Source of the DNA: Clostridium grantii DSM 8605 | GTDB lineage: Bacteria; Bacillota; Clostridia; Clostridiales; Clostridiaceae | Direction: 5' to 3' | Assembly: GCF_900129965.1 (NCBI RefSeq) | Contig: NZ_FQXM01000002.1 | Coordinates: 310,001 to 374,000 of the forward strand | Length of the DNA stretch: 64,000 bases | In this document: positions 42,557-50,663 of the stretch, piece after piece | Layout: every line of letters starts with the position of its first letter | Numbering within the stretch: position 1 is the stretch's first letter | Notes under the pieces: model-generated | Database searches by the model: none | Seen by the model: the letters and a program-made list of their open reading frames with translations, nothing else | What the model was told of the DNA's origin: nothing | Program-made: the position numbers and the translations under genes

Positions 42557-43336
42557 ATGGCTTCGGAATTATTAAAAAAAATGCGCTTGCTTAATAAGAT
42601 ATTGCAAAAAAAAGGAGCAGAACCTGTAATTTTTGAGGATATCTGCAATACTTTAAGCCATGTATTGGAATGCAATGTTTATATAATTAGTAGAAAAGCA
42701 AAGATACTTGGTTATACATTTAATAATGGTGTGGAATGTGAGAGTGTTAAACAAACTGTTTTAGTAGATAAAAAATTTCCAGAATATCTCAATAACAAGT
42801 TGTTATCAATCAATGACACTTTATTTAATGTAGAGAATTATGGAAAGTCTTCATTTGATGAAACGCAACCAGCAGAAATAGAAGGTAAATTATCCACTAT
42901 TATTCCGATTATAGGAAATAGAGACAGGTTAGGCACTTTGTATTTAACACGTTTTGAAACTAAGTTTGATGATAATGATTTGGTTTTAGCTGAATATAGT
43001 GCAACTATTGTAGGTCTTGAAATTTTAAGATCTCAAAATGATTTGTTAGAAGAAGAGGCTAGAAAAAAAGCTGTAGTTCAATTAGCTTTAGGAACTTTAT
43101 CTTATTCGGAATTAGAAGCCGTTGAACATGTATTTAATGAATTAAATGGGTCAGAAGGGTTGTTAGTTGCTTCTAAAATTGCAGATAAAGTTGGTATAAC
43201 TAGATCCGTAATAGTAAATGCATTGAGAAAGTTCGAAAGTGCTGGTGTAATTGAATCCAGATCTTTAGGTATGAAAGGAACTCATATCAAAATATTAAAT
43301 GATAAATTGATTGATGAATTAAAGAAAATAAGATAA
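42557..43336 (+). CDS. codY: Global transcriptional regulator CodY
   Basis: CodY represses nutrient-adaptation genes when GTP and branched-chain amino acids are plentiful. The 259-residue protein has the N-terminal GAF ligand domain (about 1-160), a linker helix, and the winged helix-turn-helix with ASKIADKVGITRSVIVNALR followed by KFESAGVIESRS, the near-invariant DNA-recognition region. AAAAGGAGTGATAAC precedes the ATG. It is monocistronic here, with its own promoter and terminator, and is not part of a clp or xer operon as in Bacillus. Confidence 0.97.
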   Translation: MASELLKKMRLLNKILQKKGAEPVIFEDICNTLSHVLECNVYIISRKAKILGYTFNNGVECESVKQTVLVDKKFPEYLNNKLLSINDTLFNVENYGKSSFDETQPAEIEGKLSTIIPIIGNRDRLGTLYLTRFETKFDDNDLVLAEYSATIVGLEILRSQNDLLEEEARKKAVVQLALGTLSYSELEAVEHVFNELNGSEGLLVASKIADKVGITRSVIVNALRKFESAGVIESRSLGMKGTHIKILNDKLIDELKKIR

Positions 43337-43370
43337 AAATAGGATTTTTTAAATCCTATTTTGTTTTTTT
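43336..43370 (+). terminator. Terminator of codY
   Basis: A perfect 12-bp stem (43336-43347 with 43351-43362) with a TTT loop is followed by G and seven T residues. Confidence 0.93.
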
Positions 43371-43401
43371 GCTCAGAAATAAACAAAATTTAAAAAATTT
43401 G

Positions 43402-43430
43402 TTGTAACACTACTTTGCTTGTGCTATAAT
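43402..43430 (+). promoter_or_regulatory. Predicted promoter of rpsB-tsf
   Basis: TTGTAA (43402-43407), a 17-bp spacer and TATAAT (43425-43430) with TGC immediately before the -10 give a strong extended promoter. Confidence 0.82.
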
Positions 43431-43439
43431 ACTTGAGGA

Positions 43440-43520
43440 AGTTAAAAATACACACATCATTTTTAAATAGATGGGTGCCTATCAGGTTATCTATGGTTTA
43501 AATGATGGAGGTAAAACCTA
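43440..43520 (+). promoter_or_regulatory. Structured leader of rpsB
   Basis: The ~97-nt leader can fold into a long hairpin: ATCATTT (43456-43462) with AAATGAT (43500-43506), an inner ATAGAT/ATCTAT stem and a CCT/AGG apex. Alternative pairings compete with it: GGTTT (43495-43499) with AAACC (43514-43518), and AGGT with ACCT directly before the AAGGAGG site. That layout is compatible with translational autoregulation by S2, but I cannot match it to a named leader family. Confidence 0.5.
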
Positions 43521-43533
43521 AGGAGGATTTATT

Positions 43534-44235
43534 ATGGCAGTAATTTCAATGAAACAATTATTAGAAGCAGGTGTTCATTTTGGACATCAAACAAGAAGAT
43601 GGAACCCTAAGATGGCTCCATATATTTTCACAGAAAGAAATGGTATTTACATTATTGACTTACAAAAAACAGTTAAGAAAGTAGATGCTGCTTATAACTT
43701 CGTTAAAGATGTTGTAGCTGATGGAAAAGAAGTTATATTTGTTGGTACAAAAAAACAAGCTCAAGACGCTATTAAAGAAGAAAGTATTAGAGTTGGTATG
43801 CATTTTGTAAACCACAGATGGTTAGGTGGAATGCTTACAAACTTCCAAACTATAAAAGCTAGAATTAGAAGATTAGAAGAATTAGAAAAAATGGAAGAAG
43901 ATGGAACATTTGAAGTTCTTCCTAAAAAAGAAGTTATTAAATTAAGAGCTGAGAGAGAAAAATTAGAAAGAAACCTTGGTGGAATCAAAAACATGGATGC
44001 TAGAAATATCGGAGCAATGTTCGTAGTAGACCCAAGAAAAGAAAGAAATGCTATAAATGAAGCTAAGATTTTAGGAATACCAGTTGTTGCGATAGTAGAT
44101 ACTAATTGTGATCCAGATGATGTTGATTATGTTATTCCAGGTAATGATGATGCTATCAGAGCTGTTAAATTAATTGCTGCTAAAATCGCTGATGCTGTTT
44201 TAGAAGGAAATCAAGGTACACAATTAGCTGAATAA
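43534..44235 (+). CDS. rpsB: 30S ribosomal protein S2
   Basis: The 233-residue S2 has the signature MKQLLEAGVHFGHQTRRWNP, HRWLGGMLTNFQT and the C-terminal PVVAIVDTNCDPDDVDYVIP. TAAGGAGGA precedes the ATG. It forms the universal rpsB-tsf operon with elongation factor Ts 25 bp downstream. Confidence 0.98.
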   Translation: MAVISMKQLLEAGVHFGHQTRRWNPKMAPYIFTERNGIYIIDLQKTVKKVDAAYNFVKDVVADGKEVIFVGTKKQAQDAIKEESIRVGMHFVNHRWLGGMLTNFQTIKARIRRLEELEKMEEDGTFEVLPKKEVIKLRAEREKLERNLGGIKNMDARNIGAMFVVDPRKERNAINEAKILGIPVVAIVDTNCDPDDVDYVIPGNDDAIRAVKLIAAKIADAVLEGNQGTQLAE

Positions 44236-44260
44236 AATTACAATTTAGGAGGATATACTT

Positions 44261-45172
44261 ATGGCTATAACTGCTTTAATGGTTAAAGAATTAAGAGAAA
44301 TGACTGGTGCAGGAATGATGGACTGCAAGAAAGCTTTGACTTCTACTGAAGGAGATATGGAAAAAGCTGTTGAATTTTTAAGAGAAAAAGGTTTGGCTGC
44401 GGCTGCTAAAAAAGCAGGAAGAATTGCTGCTGAAGGTGTTGTTGCTACATACGTTTCAGAAGACAAGAAAACTGCTGTTGTTTTAGAGCTTAACTGTGAA
44501 ACTGACTTCGTTGGATTAAATGAAGCATTTATTGAATTTGCAAATACTGCAGCTGCTTATGTTGCTAATTCAACAATAGCTACAGTTGAAGAATTATTAG
44601 AAGCAAAAATGTCTGGTGAAGAAACTGTTAAAGAAACATTAACAGCTTTAATTGCTAAATTAGGCGAACACATGAATATCAGAAGATTTGAAAGATTTAC
44701 AGTTGACAATGGAGTTATTGCTGATTACGTACATGGTGGAGGAAGAATAGGCGTTTTAGTTGAATTATCTTGTGACAAAAACGATGAACTTTTATCTTCA
44801 TTAGGTAAAGACATAGCAATGCAAGTTGCAGCAGTTAATCCTTTATTCTTAGATGAAACATCAGTTGATTCTGAAGTTTTAGATAAAGAAAGAGAAATCT
44901 ATAGAGTTCAAGCTTTAAATGAAGGAAAACCTGAGAAAATCGTTGATAAAATGGTTGAAGGTAGAATCAAAAAATACTTAAAAGAAATTTGCTTAGTTGA
45001 TCAAGTGTTTGTAAAAAATAGTGATTTCACTATAAAAACACTTTTAGAAGCTAAATCTAAAGAAATTGGTTCAGAAATCAAGATTAATAAGTACATTAGA
45101 TTTGAAAAAGGCGAAGGTATCGAGAAGAAAGAAGAAAACTTTGCAGAAGAAGTTCAAAAACAATTGAAATAG
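44261..45172 (+). CDS. tsf: Translation elongation factor Ts
   Basis: EF-Ts regenerates EF-Tu-GTP. The N-terminal UBA-like domain contains KELREMTGAGMMDCKKALT, and the core has FLREKGLAAAAKKAGR and the conserved LNCETDFVG. The C-terminal part includes MEGRIKKYLKEICL-type sequence (VEGRIKKYLKEI here). The length is 303 residues. TAGGAGGATA precedes the ATG. A strong terminator follows. Confidence 0.97.
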   Translation: MAITALMVKELREMTGAGMMDCKKALTSTEGDMEKAVEFLREKGLAAAAKKAGRIAAEGVVATYVSEDKKTAVVLELNCETDFVGLNEAFIEFANTAAAYVANSTIATVEELLEAKMSGEETVKETLTALIAKLGEHMNIRRFERFTVDNGVIADYVHGGGRIGVLVELSCDKNDELLSSLGKDIAMQVAAVNPLFLDETSVDSEVLDKEREIYRVQALNEGKPEKIVDKMVEGRIKKYLKEICLVDQVFVKNSDFTIKTLLEAKSKEIGSEIKINKYIRFEKGEGIEKKEENFAEEVQKQLK

Positions 45173-45190
45173 TTATATAAAAAGTTAATA

Positions 45191-45217
45191 AGAGAACACT
45201 TAGTGTTCTCTTTTTTT
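45191..45217 (+). terminator. Terminator of rpsB-tsf
   Basis: AGAGAACAC, a TTA loop and GTGTTCTCT are followed by a run of T residues. It separates tsf from pyrH, so pyrH needs its own promoter or read-through. Confidence 0.93.
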
Positions 45218-45230
45218 AAAATAAATTTTA

Positions 45231-45260
45231 TTGTCATCACGAATGATTTGGAGGTATAAT
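45231..45260 (+). promoter_or_regulatory. Predicted pyrH promoter abutting the start codon
   Basis: TTGTCA (45231-45236), an 18-bp spacer and consensus TATAAT (45255-45260). Only 6 bases separate the -10 box from the pyrH ATG, so transcription would begin at or next to the start codon. Confidence 0.6.
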
Positions 45261-45266
45261 AAGGAT

Positions 45267-45986
45267 ATGGACAAATTAAAATACAAGAGAGTTATGCTTA
45301 AACTGTCAGGTGAAGCTTTAGCAGGAGAAGGTGGCTATGGAATTGATTTTGATGTGGCAACTAAGATTGCTTACGAAATAAAGGAATTAGTAGACCTAGG
45401 AGTTGAAGTTGGAGCGGTAGTTGGCGGAGGAAATATTTGGCGCGGAAGAAATGGTAAAGAAATGGACAGAACTACGGCCGATTATATGGGAATGCTTGCT
45501 ACTTGTATAAATGCACTAGCATTACAGGATTCTCTTGAAAATATAGGTGTTATGACAAGAGTCCAAACAGCTATTGAAATGAAAGAAGTAGCTGAGCCTT
45601 ATATAAGAAGAAGAGCTATGAGGCATTTGGAAAAAAATAGAGTTGTAATTTTTGCAGCAGGAACAGGGAATCCTTACTTCTCAACAGATACAACAGCCGC
45701 ATTAAGAGCAGCGGAAATAGAAGCAGATGCTATTCTTTTAGCTAAAAAAGTTGATGGCGTTTATGACAAAGATCCACATAAATATGCGGATGCAGTGAAA
45801 TTTGAGAAGTTATCATATATAGAGGTATTAGAAAAAGGGCTACAAGTTATGGACTCAACAGCGACTTCACTATGTATGGATAACGATATTCCAATAATTG
45901 TTTTTGGATTAGATGAGCCAAATAATATTAAAAAAGTTATGTTAGGTGAAAACATAGGAACTATAGTATCAAAAATATCAAAATAA
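45267..45986 (+). CDS. pyrH: Uridylate kinase
   Basis: PyrH phosphorylates UMP to UDP, the bacterial-specific step of pyrimidine nucleotide supply. Family motifs are KYKRVMLKLSGEALAGE at the start, VGGGNIWRGR, TADYMGMLATCINALALQD and GTGNPYFSTDTTAALRA. The length is 239 residues. The ATG at 45267 gives the usual N terminus. An in-frame ATG at 45243 would add eight residues but lies between -35 and -10. GGAGG at 45250-45254 is 12 bp from the start, so either it serves read-through messages only or translation is leaderless. Confidence 0.96.
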   Translation: MDKLKYKRVMLKLSGEALAGEGGYGIDFDVATKIAYEIKELVDLGVEVGAVVGGGNIWRGRNGKEMDRTTADYMGMLATCINALALQDSLENIGVMTRVQTAIEMKEVAEPYIRRRAMRHLEKNRVVIFAAGTGNPYFSTDTTAALRAAEIEADAILLAKKVDGVYDKDPHKYADAVKFEKLSYIEVLEKGLQVMDSTATSLCMDNDIPIIVFGLDEPNNIKKVMLGENIGTIVSKISK

Positions 45987-46007
45987 TAATAATTACAGGA
46001 GGACATT

Positions 46008-46565
46008 ATGATTAAAGAAATTATTAATCATACGGAAGAGAAGATGGGCAAATCTTTAGTTGCCTTAAAAAATGAATTAGCAACATTGAAAGCTGGAAAA
46101 GCAAATCCTACAATGCTTGATAAAATATCTATTGAGTATTATGGCGCAGAAACACCAATAGGTCAAATCGCGGGTATTTCTGTTCCGGAACCAAGGATTT
46201 TAATGATTCAACCTTGGGATAAAGCAGCTTTAAAGGATATTGAAAGAGCTATTTTAATGTCTGATTTAGGAATAAATCCATCAAATGACGGCATATCAAT
46301 TAGATTAATTATACCTGAACTTACTGAAGAAACAAGAAAAGATATTGTTAAGAAAGTAAGAAAATATGGAGAAGAAACAAAGGTTGCAGTTAGAGGAATA
46401 AGAAGAGACTCTAATGAGAAAATTAAACATCTTAAAAAAGATGGAGAAATAAATGAAGATGAAGAAAAACTTGGAGAAAAAGATATACAAAAAATTACTG
46501 ATAAATATGTTCAAAAAATAGATGGAGTTGTAGAAAATAAAGAAAAAGAAATTATGTCTGTTTAA
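46008..46565 (+). CDS. frr: Ribosome recycling factor
   Basis: RRF splits post-termination ribosomes with EF-G. The 185-residue protein has the tRNA-mimic layout, with LATLKAGKANPTMLDKI, IQPWDKAALKDIERAI, DLGINPSNDG and VAVRGIRRDSNEKIKHLKKD. CAGGAGGAC precedes the ATG. It is 21 bp after pyrH, the conserved pyrH-frr pair, and is ended by a 12-bp-stem terminator. Confidence 0.97.
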   Translation: MIKEIINHTEEKMGKSLVALKNELATLKAGKANPTMLDKISIEYYGAETPIGQIAGISVPEPRILMIQPWDKAALKDIERAILMSDLGINPSNDGISIRLIIPELTEETRKDIVKKVRKYGEETKVAVRGIRRDSNEKIKHLKKDGEINEDEEKLGEKDIQKITDKYVQKIDGVVENKEKEIMSV

Positions 46566-46567
46566 AA

Positions 46568-46606
46568 TAAATACCTGTGGTTACGCAGGTATTTAAATTT
46601 TAATTT
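46568..46606 (+). terminator. Terminator of pyrH-frr
   Basis: A 12-bp stem (46568-46579 with 46584-46595, one G-U pair) with a GTTA loop is followed by an A/T stretch with TTTTAATTT. Confidence 0.8.
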
Positions 46607-46624
46607 CTAGAAAAGGTGAATAGA

Positions 46625-47383
46625 ATGGCGTTATTTAAAATAAAAAAGAAATTAAATGAAAATACATATAAGCTTGATATGAATGCAATTCCACAACATA
46701 TAGCAATTATAATGGACGGAAATGGAAGATGGGCAAAAGCCAAGGGGTTACCTAGAGTTGCAGGGCATAAAGCGGGTGCAGAAAATGTAAGAACTATAGT
46801 AAAAGAATGTAATAGATTAGGCGTGAAGGCTTTGACTTTGTACACTTTTTCAACTGAAAATTGGAAAAGACCAAAAGATGAGGTTAATGCTTTAATGAAA
46901 CTGCTTGTGGATTACTTAAAAAATGAATTCAAAGAATTACAAGATAATAATGTTGTTATAAAAAGTATTGGTAATATTCAGGATCTCCCAAAGGAGTGCA
47001 GAGACCAATTAAGAAAAAGTTATGAAAATACCAAAAATAATACTGGCTTAGTTTTAAATCTAGCACTTAACTATGGAGGAAGAGATGAAATAGTTCATGC
47101 TTTTAAGAAAATAATGAATGACGTTAATAAAGGTGATATTTTATTATCAAATGTGTCGGAAGATACTATATCTGATAATCTATTTACTAAAGGGTTGAAA
47201 GATCCAGATATTATTTTAAGAACAGGCGGAGAACAAAGATTGAGCAATTTTTTATTATGGCAGTGTGCTTATTCTGAATTTTGGTATACAAACAAAAGTT
47301 GGCCAGATTTTAATGAAGCGGAACTACACAAGGCTATATATGATTTTCAAAATAGAGATCGACGTTTCGGTGGATTAAAATAG
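46625..47383 (+). CDS. uppS: Undecaprenyl diphosphate synthase
   Basis: UppS condenses isopentenyl diphosphate units onto farnesyl diphosphate to make the C55 lipid carrier for peptidoglycan. The cis-prenyltransferase motifs are IAIIMDGNGRWAKAKGLPR, HKAGAENVR, YTFSTENWKRP and the C-terminal LRTGGEQRLSNFLLWQCAYS with EFWYT. The length is 252 residues. The ATG at 46625 follows AAAAGGTGAA; the in-frame GTG at 46616 is inside that site. It is followed by cdsA, dxr, rseP and ispG, an envelope and isoprenoid cluster. Confidence 0.97.
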   Translation: MALFKIKKKLNENTYKLDMNAIPQHIAIIMDGNGRWAKAKGLPRVAGHKAGAENVRTIVKECNRLGVKALTLYTFSTENWKRPKDEVNALMKLLVDYLKNEFKELQDNNVVIKSIGNIQDLPKECRDQLRKSYENTKNNTGLVLNLALNYGGRDEIVHAFKKIMNDVNKGDILLSNVSEDTISDNLFTKGLKDPDIILRTGGEQRLSNFLLWQCAYSEFWYTNKSWPDFNEAELHKAIYDFQNRDRRFGGLK

Positions 47384-47393
47384 GGGTGAAATG

Positions 47394-48194
47394 ATGAATA
47401 AAAGGTATGTAGGTGCATTTATTTTATCTCCCTTGGTGATTGTGCTATTTTTAGGGGGAATATATCTAAAATTAGTATTGGCATTATTTTCATTTATGGG
47501 GATTTATGAGTTTTATAATATATTTACTGAAAATAAAATAAAACCAATAAAAATAGTAGGGTATATTGTAAGTTTTTTATACTATTGCCTGATTTTCTTA
47601 GAAAGAGTTGAACTGAAGTGGGTTTCGCTGATTTTTGTAGTTGGAACAATCACGCTTTTAACTATAATTATATTTTTTGAGGAATATAATATCGTAGATG
47701 CTGCTATTACATATTTAGGCATATTCTATGTTGCTGTTCCTTTTAGTTTAATTGCTTTAATAAGTGAAAAAAGCTATGGGAATTATTTTGTATGGATAAT
47801 TTTTATATCATGTTGGGTCTGTGATTCTTTAGCATACTACACGGGTAGATTTTTTGGAAAAACAAAATTGATACCAAGAGTAAGTCCTAAAAAAACTGTT
47901 GAAGGTGCTGTTGGTGGATTGATAGGAAGTGTAATTGCAGTTACCGCTTTTGGATTTTTTATTCAAAGTAAAGGGATAGTTATCCCTATTTTTAACTATG
48001 TAGTTATAGGAATTTTAGGAGGGGTTATTTGTCAATTAGGTGATTTGGCTGCTTCTTCAATCAAAAGATATGTTGGAGCTAAAGATTATAGTAATTTAAT
48101 TCCAGGACATGGAGGAATTTTAGATAGATTTGATAGCATACTTTTCACATCAGTGTTAGTATACTATTATGTAGCAATTATTTTGGGGATGTAG
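47394..48194 (+). CDS. cdsA: Phosphatidate cytidylyltransferase
   Basis: CdsA makes CDP-diacylglycerol, the branch point of phospholipid synthesis. The 266-residue polytopic protein has about seven transmembrane segments and the C-terminal signature CWVCDSLAYYTGRFFGKTKL, SPKKTVEGAVGG and IKRYVGAKDYSNLIPGHGG with LDRFDS. Two ATGs lie at 47391 and 47394; the second is better spaced from GGGGTGA. The next frame, a membrane fragment joined to dxr, begins 4 bp after the stop. Confidence 0.95.
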   Translation: MNKRYVGAFILSPLVIVLFLGGIYLKLVLALFSFMGIYEFYNIFTENKIKPIKIVGYIVSFLYYCLIFLERVELKWVSLIFVVGTITLLTIIIFFEEYNIVDAAITYLGIFYVAVPFSLIALISEKSYGNYFVWIIFISCWVCDSLAYYTGRFFGKTKLIPRVSPKKTVEGAVGGLIGSVIAVTAFGFFIQSKGIVIPIFNYVVIGILGGVICQLGDLAASSIKRYVGAKDYSNLIPGHGGILDRFDSILFTSVLVYYYVAIILGM

Positions 48195-48197
48195 TAT

Positions 48198-48452
48198 TTG
48201 TATAAATCAGTTAAAGTAGATAAAAAACTTCAATATAGTTTGATACTATTGTTAATTTTTCTTATGGTAACCTATATTATCAAAGTATACTTTGAACCTT
48301 TTTTTATTATCTTGGTATTATTTGCATTGGCTAAACCAATATATAACTTACTAGATAGATTTGGTTTGTTTAATAATAATATTAATGCTATCATTAGTAT
48401 TATTATTGTAAATTTATGCAAAAGAATTTATTTTTATGGATTAGGTGATAAT
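48198..48452 (+). pseudogene. Truncated AI-2E-type membrane protein fragment fused in frame to dxr
   Basis: Upstream of dxr the reading frame stays open for 85 codons from a TTG at 48198, 7 bp after GGGGATG. It encodes a basic start (MYKSVKVDKKL), two hydrophobic segments and a PIYNLLDRFGLFNNNINAI loop. That layout resembles the first ~80 residues of AI-2E family permeases (YtvI-like), which normally have ~350 residues. The remainder is absent, so I interpret it as a decayed gene whose remnant runs into dxr. It could instead be a real membrane-anchoring extension of dxr. Family assignment is by pattern only. Confidence 0.5.
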
Positions 48453-49607
48453 ATGAAAAATATATGTATTGTAGGAGCTACTGGCTCTGTAGGAAGTCAA
48501 ACGCTAAATGTTATTAGAAAAGAAAATAAAAATTTTAAACTTGTAGCTTTTTCGGCTAATAAAAGTTATGAAAAGACAATAAAAATAATAGAAGAATTTG
48601 AACCGGAGTTTTGTGCTATTACTGATGAAGATACTTATAAAAAAGTTGATGGTTATTGTAAAACTTTTTTAAAAAAAACACATCTCCTCTTGGGAATGAA
48701 AGGTATAAATTTTATAGTTGAAATTCCTCATGTTGATTTAGTCGTAACATCAATTGTAGGAATGATTGGTCTTCAACCTACAATGAGAGCTATTGAAGCA
48801 GGAAAAGATATTGCTCTTGCAAACAAAGAAACATTAGTAACAGGTGGAAGTTTAGTTATGCAGGCGGCTAAAAAGCATAAAGTGAATATTTTGCCTGTAG
48901 ATTCAGAACATTCGGCTATATTACAGTGTTTGAGGGGAAGTTCTCATAATGAGGTTGAGAAAATAATACTTACAGCTTCGGGGGGGCCTTTTAAAGGAAA
49001 AACCATGGAAGATTTAAGATACATAACGCCAGAGGATGCGGTTAAACACCCTAAATGGGATATGGGAGTGAAAATATCAATCGATTCTTCCACGCTTATG
49101 AATAAAGGATTAGAAGTTATTGAAGCTAAATGGCTTTATGATGTTGATTATGATAAAATTCAGGTACTAGTTCACCCAGAAAGTATCATCCACTCTATGG
49201 TAGAATATGTAGATGGAAGTGTAATTGCTCAATTAGCTACACCGAATATGGAACTTCCTATTCAATATGCCATGAATTACCCGGAGAGAAAACAAAGAGT
49301 GATAGAACCCTTAGATTTTTACAAGATTTCAAAATTGACTTTTGATAAACCAGATATCAAGAATTTCAAATGCCTTCATTTAGCTTATGAAGCCGGTAAA
49401 ATTGGGGGGATTATGCCAACTATTTTAAATGCTTCCAATGAGGTGGCAGTTCAACTATTTTTGGACAGAAAAATAGCTTATTTAGATATCGCAAATATCA
49501 TAGAAGAGAGCCTAAATAGATTTCCAAATCAAACAAATTTGGATATTGAAACTATTTTAGACACTGAAAAACAAGTTAATAAATATATTTTAAGTAAGTA
49601 TCAGTAA
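48453..49607 (+). CDS. dxr: 1-deoxy-D-xylulose 5-phosphate reductoisomerase
   Basis: Dxr makes 2-C-methyl-D-erythritol 4-phosphate, the committed step of the MEP isoprenoid pathway. The NADPH-binding start is MKNICIVGATGSVGSQTLNV. The metal and substrate sites are in LANKETLVTGG, LPVDSEHSAI, LTASGGPFKG and WDMGVKISIDSSTLMNKGLE. The length is 384 residues from the ATG at 48453, which follows TTAGGTGATA. The open frame continues 85 codons upstream into a membrane-like segment, so an extended product from 48198 cannot be ruled out. Confidence 0.95.
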   Translation: MKNICIVGATGSVGSQTLNVIRKENKNFKLVAFSANKSYEKTIKIIEEFEPEFCAITDEDTYKKVDGYCKTFLKKTHLLLGMKGINFIVEIPHVDLVVTSIVGMIGLQPTMRAIEAGKDIALANKETLVTGGSLVMQAAKKHKVNILPVDSEHSAILQCLRGSSHNEVEKIILTASGGPFKGKTMEDLRYITPEDAVKHPKWDMGVKISIDSSTLMNKGLEVIEAKWLYDVDYDKIQVLVHPESIIHSMVEYVDGSVIAQLATPNMELPIQYAMNYPERKQRVIEPLDFYKISKLTFDKPDIKNFKCLHLAYEAGKIGGIMPTILNASNEVAVQLFLDRKIAYLDIANIIEESLNRFPNQTNLDIETILDTEKQVNKYILSKYQ

Positions 49608-49625
49608 TTAAGGGAGGAACCTTTA

Positions 49626-50645
49626 TTGAACATTATTTATATACTAATTGGAATTCTACTCTTAGGAGTATTAGTTATTTTACATGAACTGGCACATTTT
49701 ACTTTGGCAAAGTTAAATAAAGTAAAAGTAGAGGAGTTTGCTGTGGGTATGGGGCCGTTGCTTACATCAATTCAAGGAAAAGAAACATTGTACTCTATAA
49801 GAGCATTGCCTATTGGCGGATATGTGAGAATGTTTGGGGAAGATGAGCAATCAAAAGAAGAAGGATCATTTTCATCTAAAAGCCCTTGGAGAAAGCTTTC
49901 AATAGTTGCAGCAGGTCCAATAATGAATCTACTTGTAGCTATTGTGATTTTTGCATTTATTGGTTTTGTAAGTGGATTTGCAACTACTACAATTACTGAA
50001 ACTATGGAAAATAGTCCGGCAGCACAGGTGGGTTTACAATCAGGGGATAAAATTATTAAAATCAATGATAGTAAAATTTCATCTTGGGATGATATAACAA
50101 CTGAGATTATTCTTAATAAAAATGAGCCACTGGACTTAACTGTTTTGAGAGATGGAGAGGAATATACTTTTGAGTTAACTCCTATGTATGTAGAAAAAGA
50201 AGATAGGTATTTAATAGGAATAACACCTATGTACGAAGAAAATCCTAATTTAGGAGAGGCTTTAGGGCAAGGACTAAAACAAGTAAATACTATAACAAAG
50301 CAAACTTTTGTTTCTTTGGGCAGGATGTTTAAAGGTGAAGCATCTAAAGACGAAGTAGGTGGGCCTGTTACAATAATAAGAGTTACTAGCATGGCGGCTA
50401 AAGCTGGATTTCTTAACTTACTTTACTTAGGTGGTTTTATTTCAATGTCATTCGCTATTTTCAATATACTTCCAATACCGGCATTGGATGGAGGGTGGAT
50501 TGTTTTGTTTTTGATTCAAATAATAACAAGAAAAGAAATTGATCAAAAATATGTTACAATTATAAATAAGATAGGTTTTACGTTTTTGCTTTTCTTGATG
50601 GTGGCAATAACAATAAAAGATATATTATTCCCTGTTAAGTTTTAA
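49626..50645 (+). CDS. rseP: Site-2 intramembrane protease RseP (RasP)
   Basis: This membrane metalloprotease cleaves anti-sigma factors and signal-peptide remnants. HELAH in the first membrane segment (about residue 20) and NILPIPALDGG near the C terminus supply the zinc ligands. One PDZ domain lies at about 115-185 (AAQVGLQSGDKIIKIN). Four hydrophobic segments are seen. The length is 339 residues. The start is a TTG after AGGGAGGAAC. Position between dxr and ispG is standard. Confidence 0.95.
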   Translation: MNIIYILIGILLLGVLVILHELAHFTLAKLNKVKVEEFAVGMGPLLTSIQGKETLYSIRALPIGGYVRMFGEDEQSKEEGSFSSKSPWRKLSIVAAGPIMNLLVAIVIFAFIGFVSGFATTTITETMENSPAAQVGLQSGDKIIKINDSKISSWDDITTEIILNKNEPLDLTVLRDGEEYTFELTPMYVEKEDRYLIGITPMYEENPNLGEALGQGLKQVNTITKQTFVSLGRMFKGEASKDEVGGPVTIIRVTSMAAKAGFLNLLYLGGFISMSFAIFNILPIPALDGGWIVLFLIQIITRKEIDQKYVTIINKIGFTFLLFLMVAITIKDILFPVKF

Positions 50646-50663
50646 GGTTGGGAGGATGATTAA

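Noticed and set aside
48198..48452. Reading the fragment as a signal peptide of dxr
   Set aside because: It is too long, has two hydrophobic segments and no cleavage-like site. Dxr is a cytosolic enzyme with its own ribosome binding site at 48443-48449.
49772..50392. 206-codon open frame on the minus strand
   Set aside because: It lies entirely antisense to rseP, has no ribosome binding site and shows low-complexity Ser/Ile/Pro composition typical of a mirrored frame.
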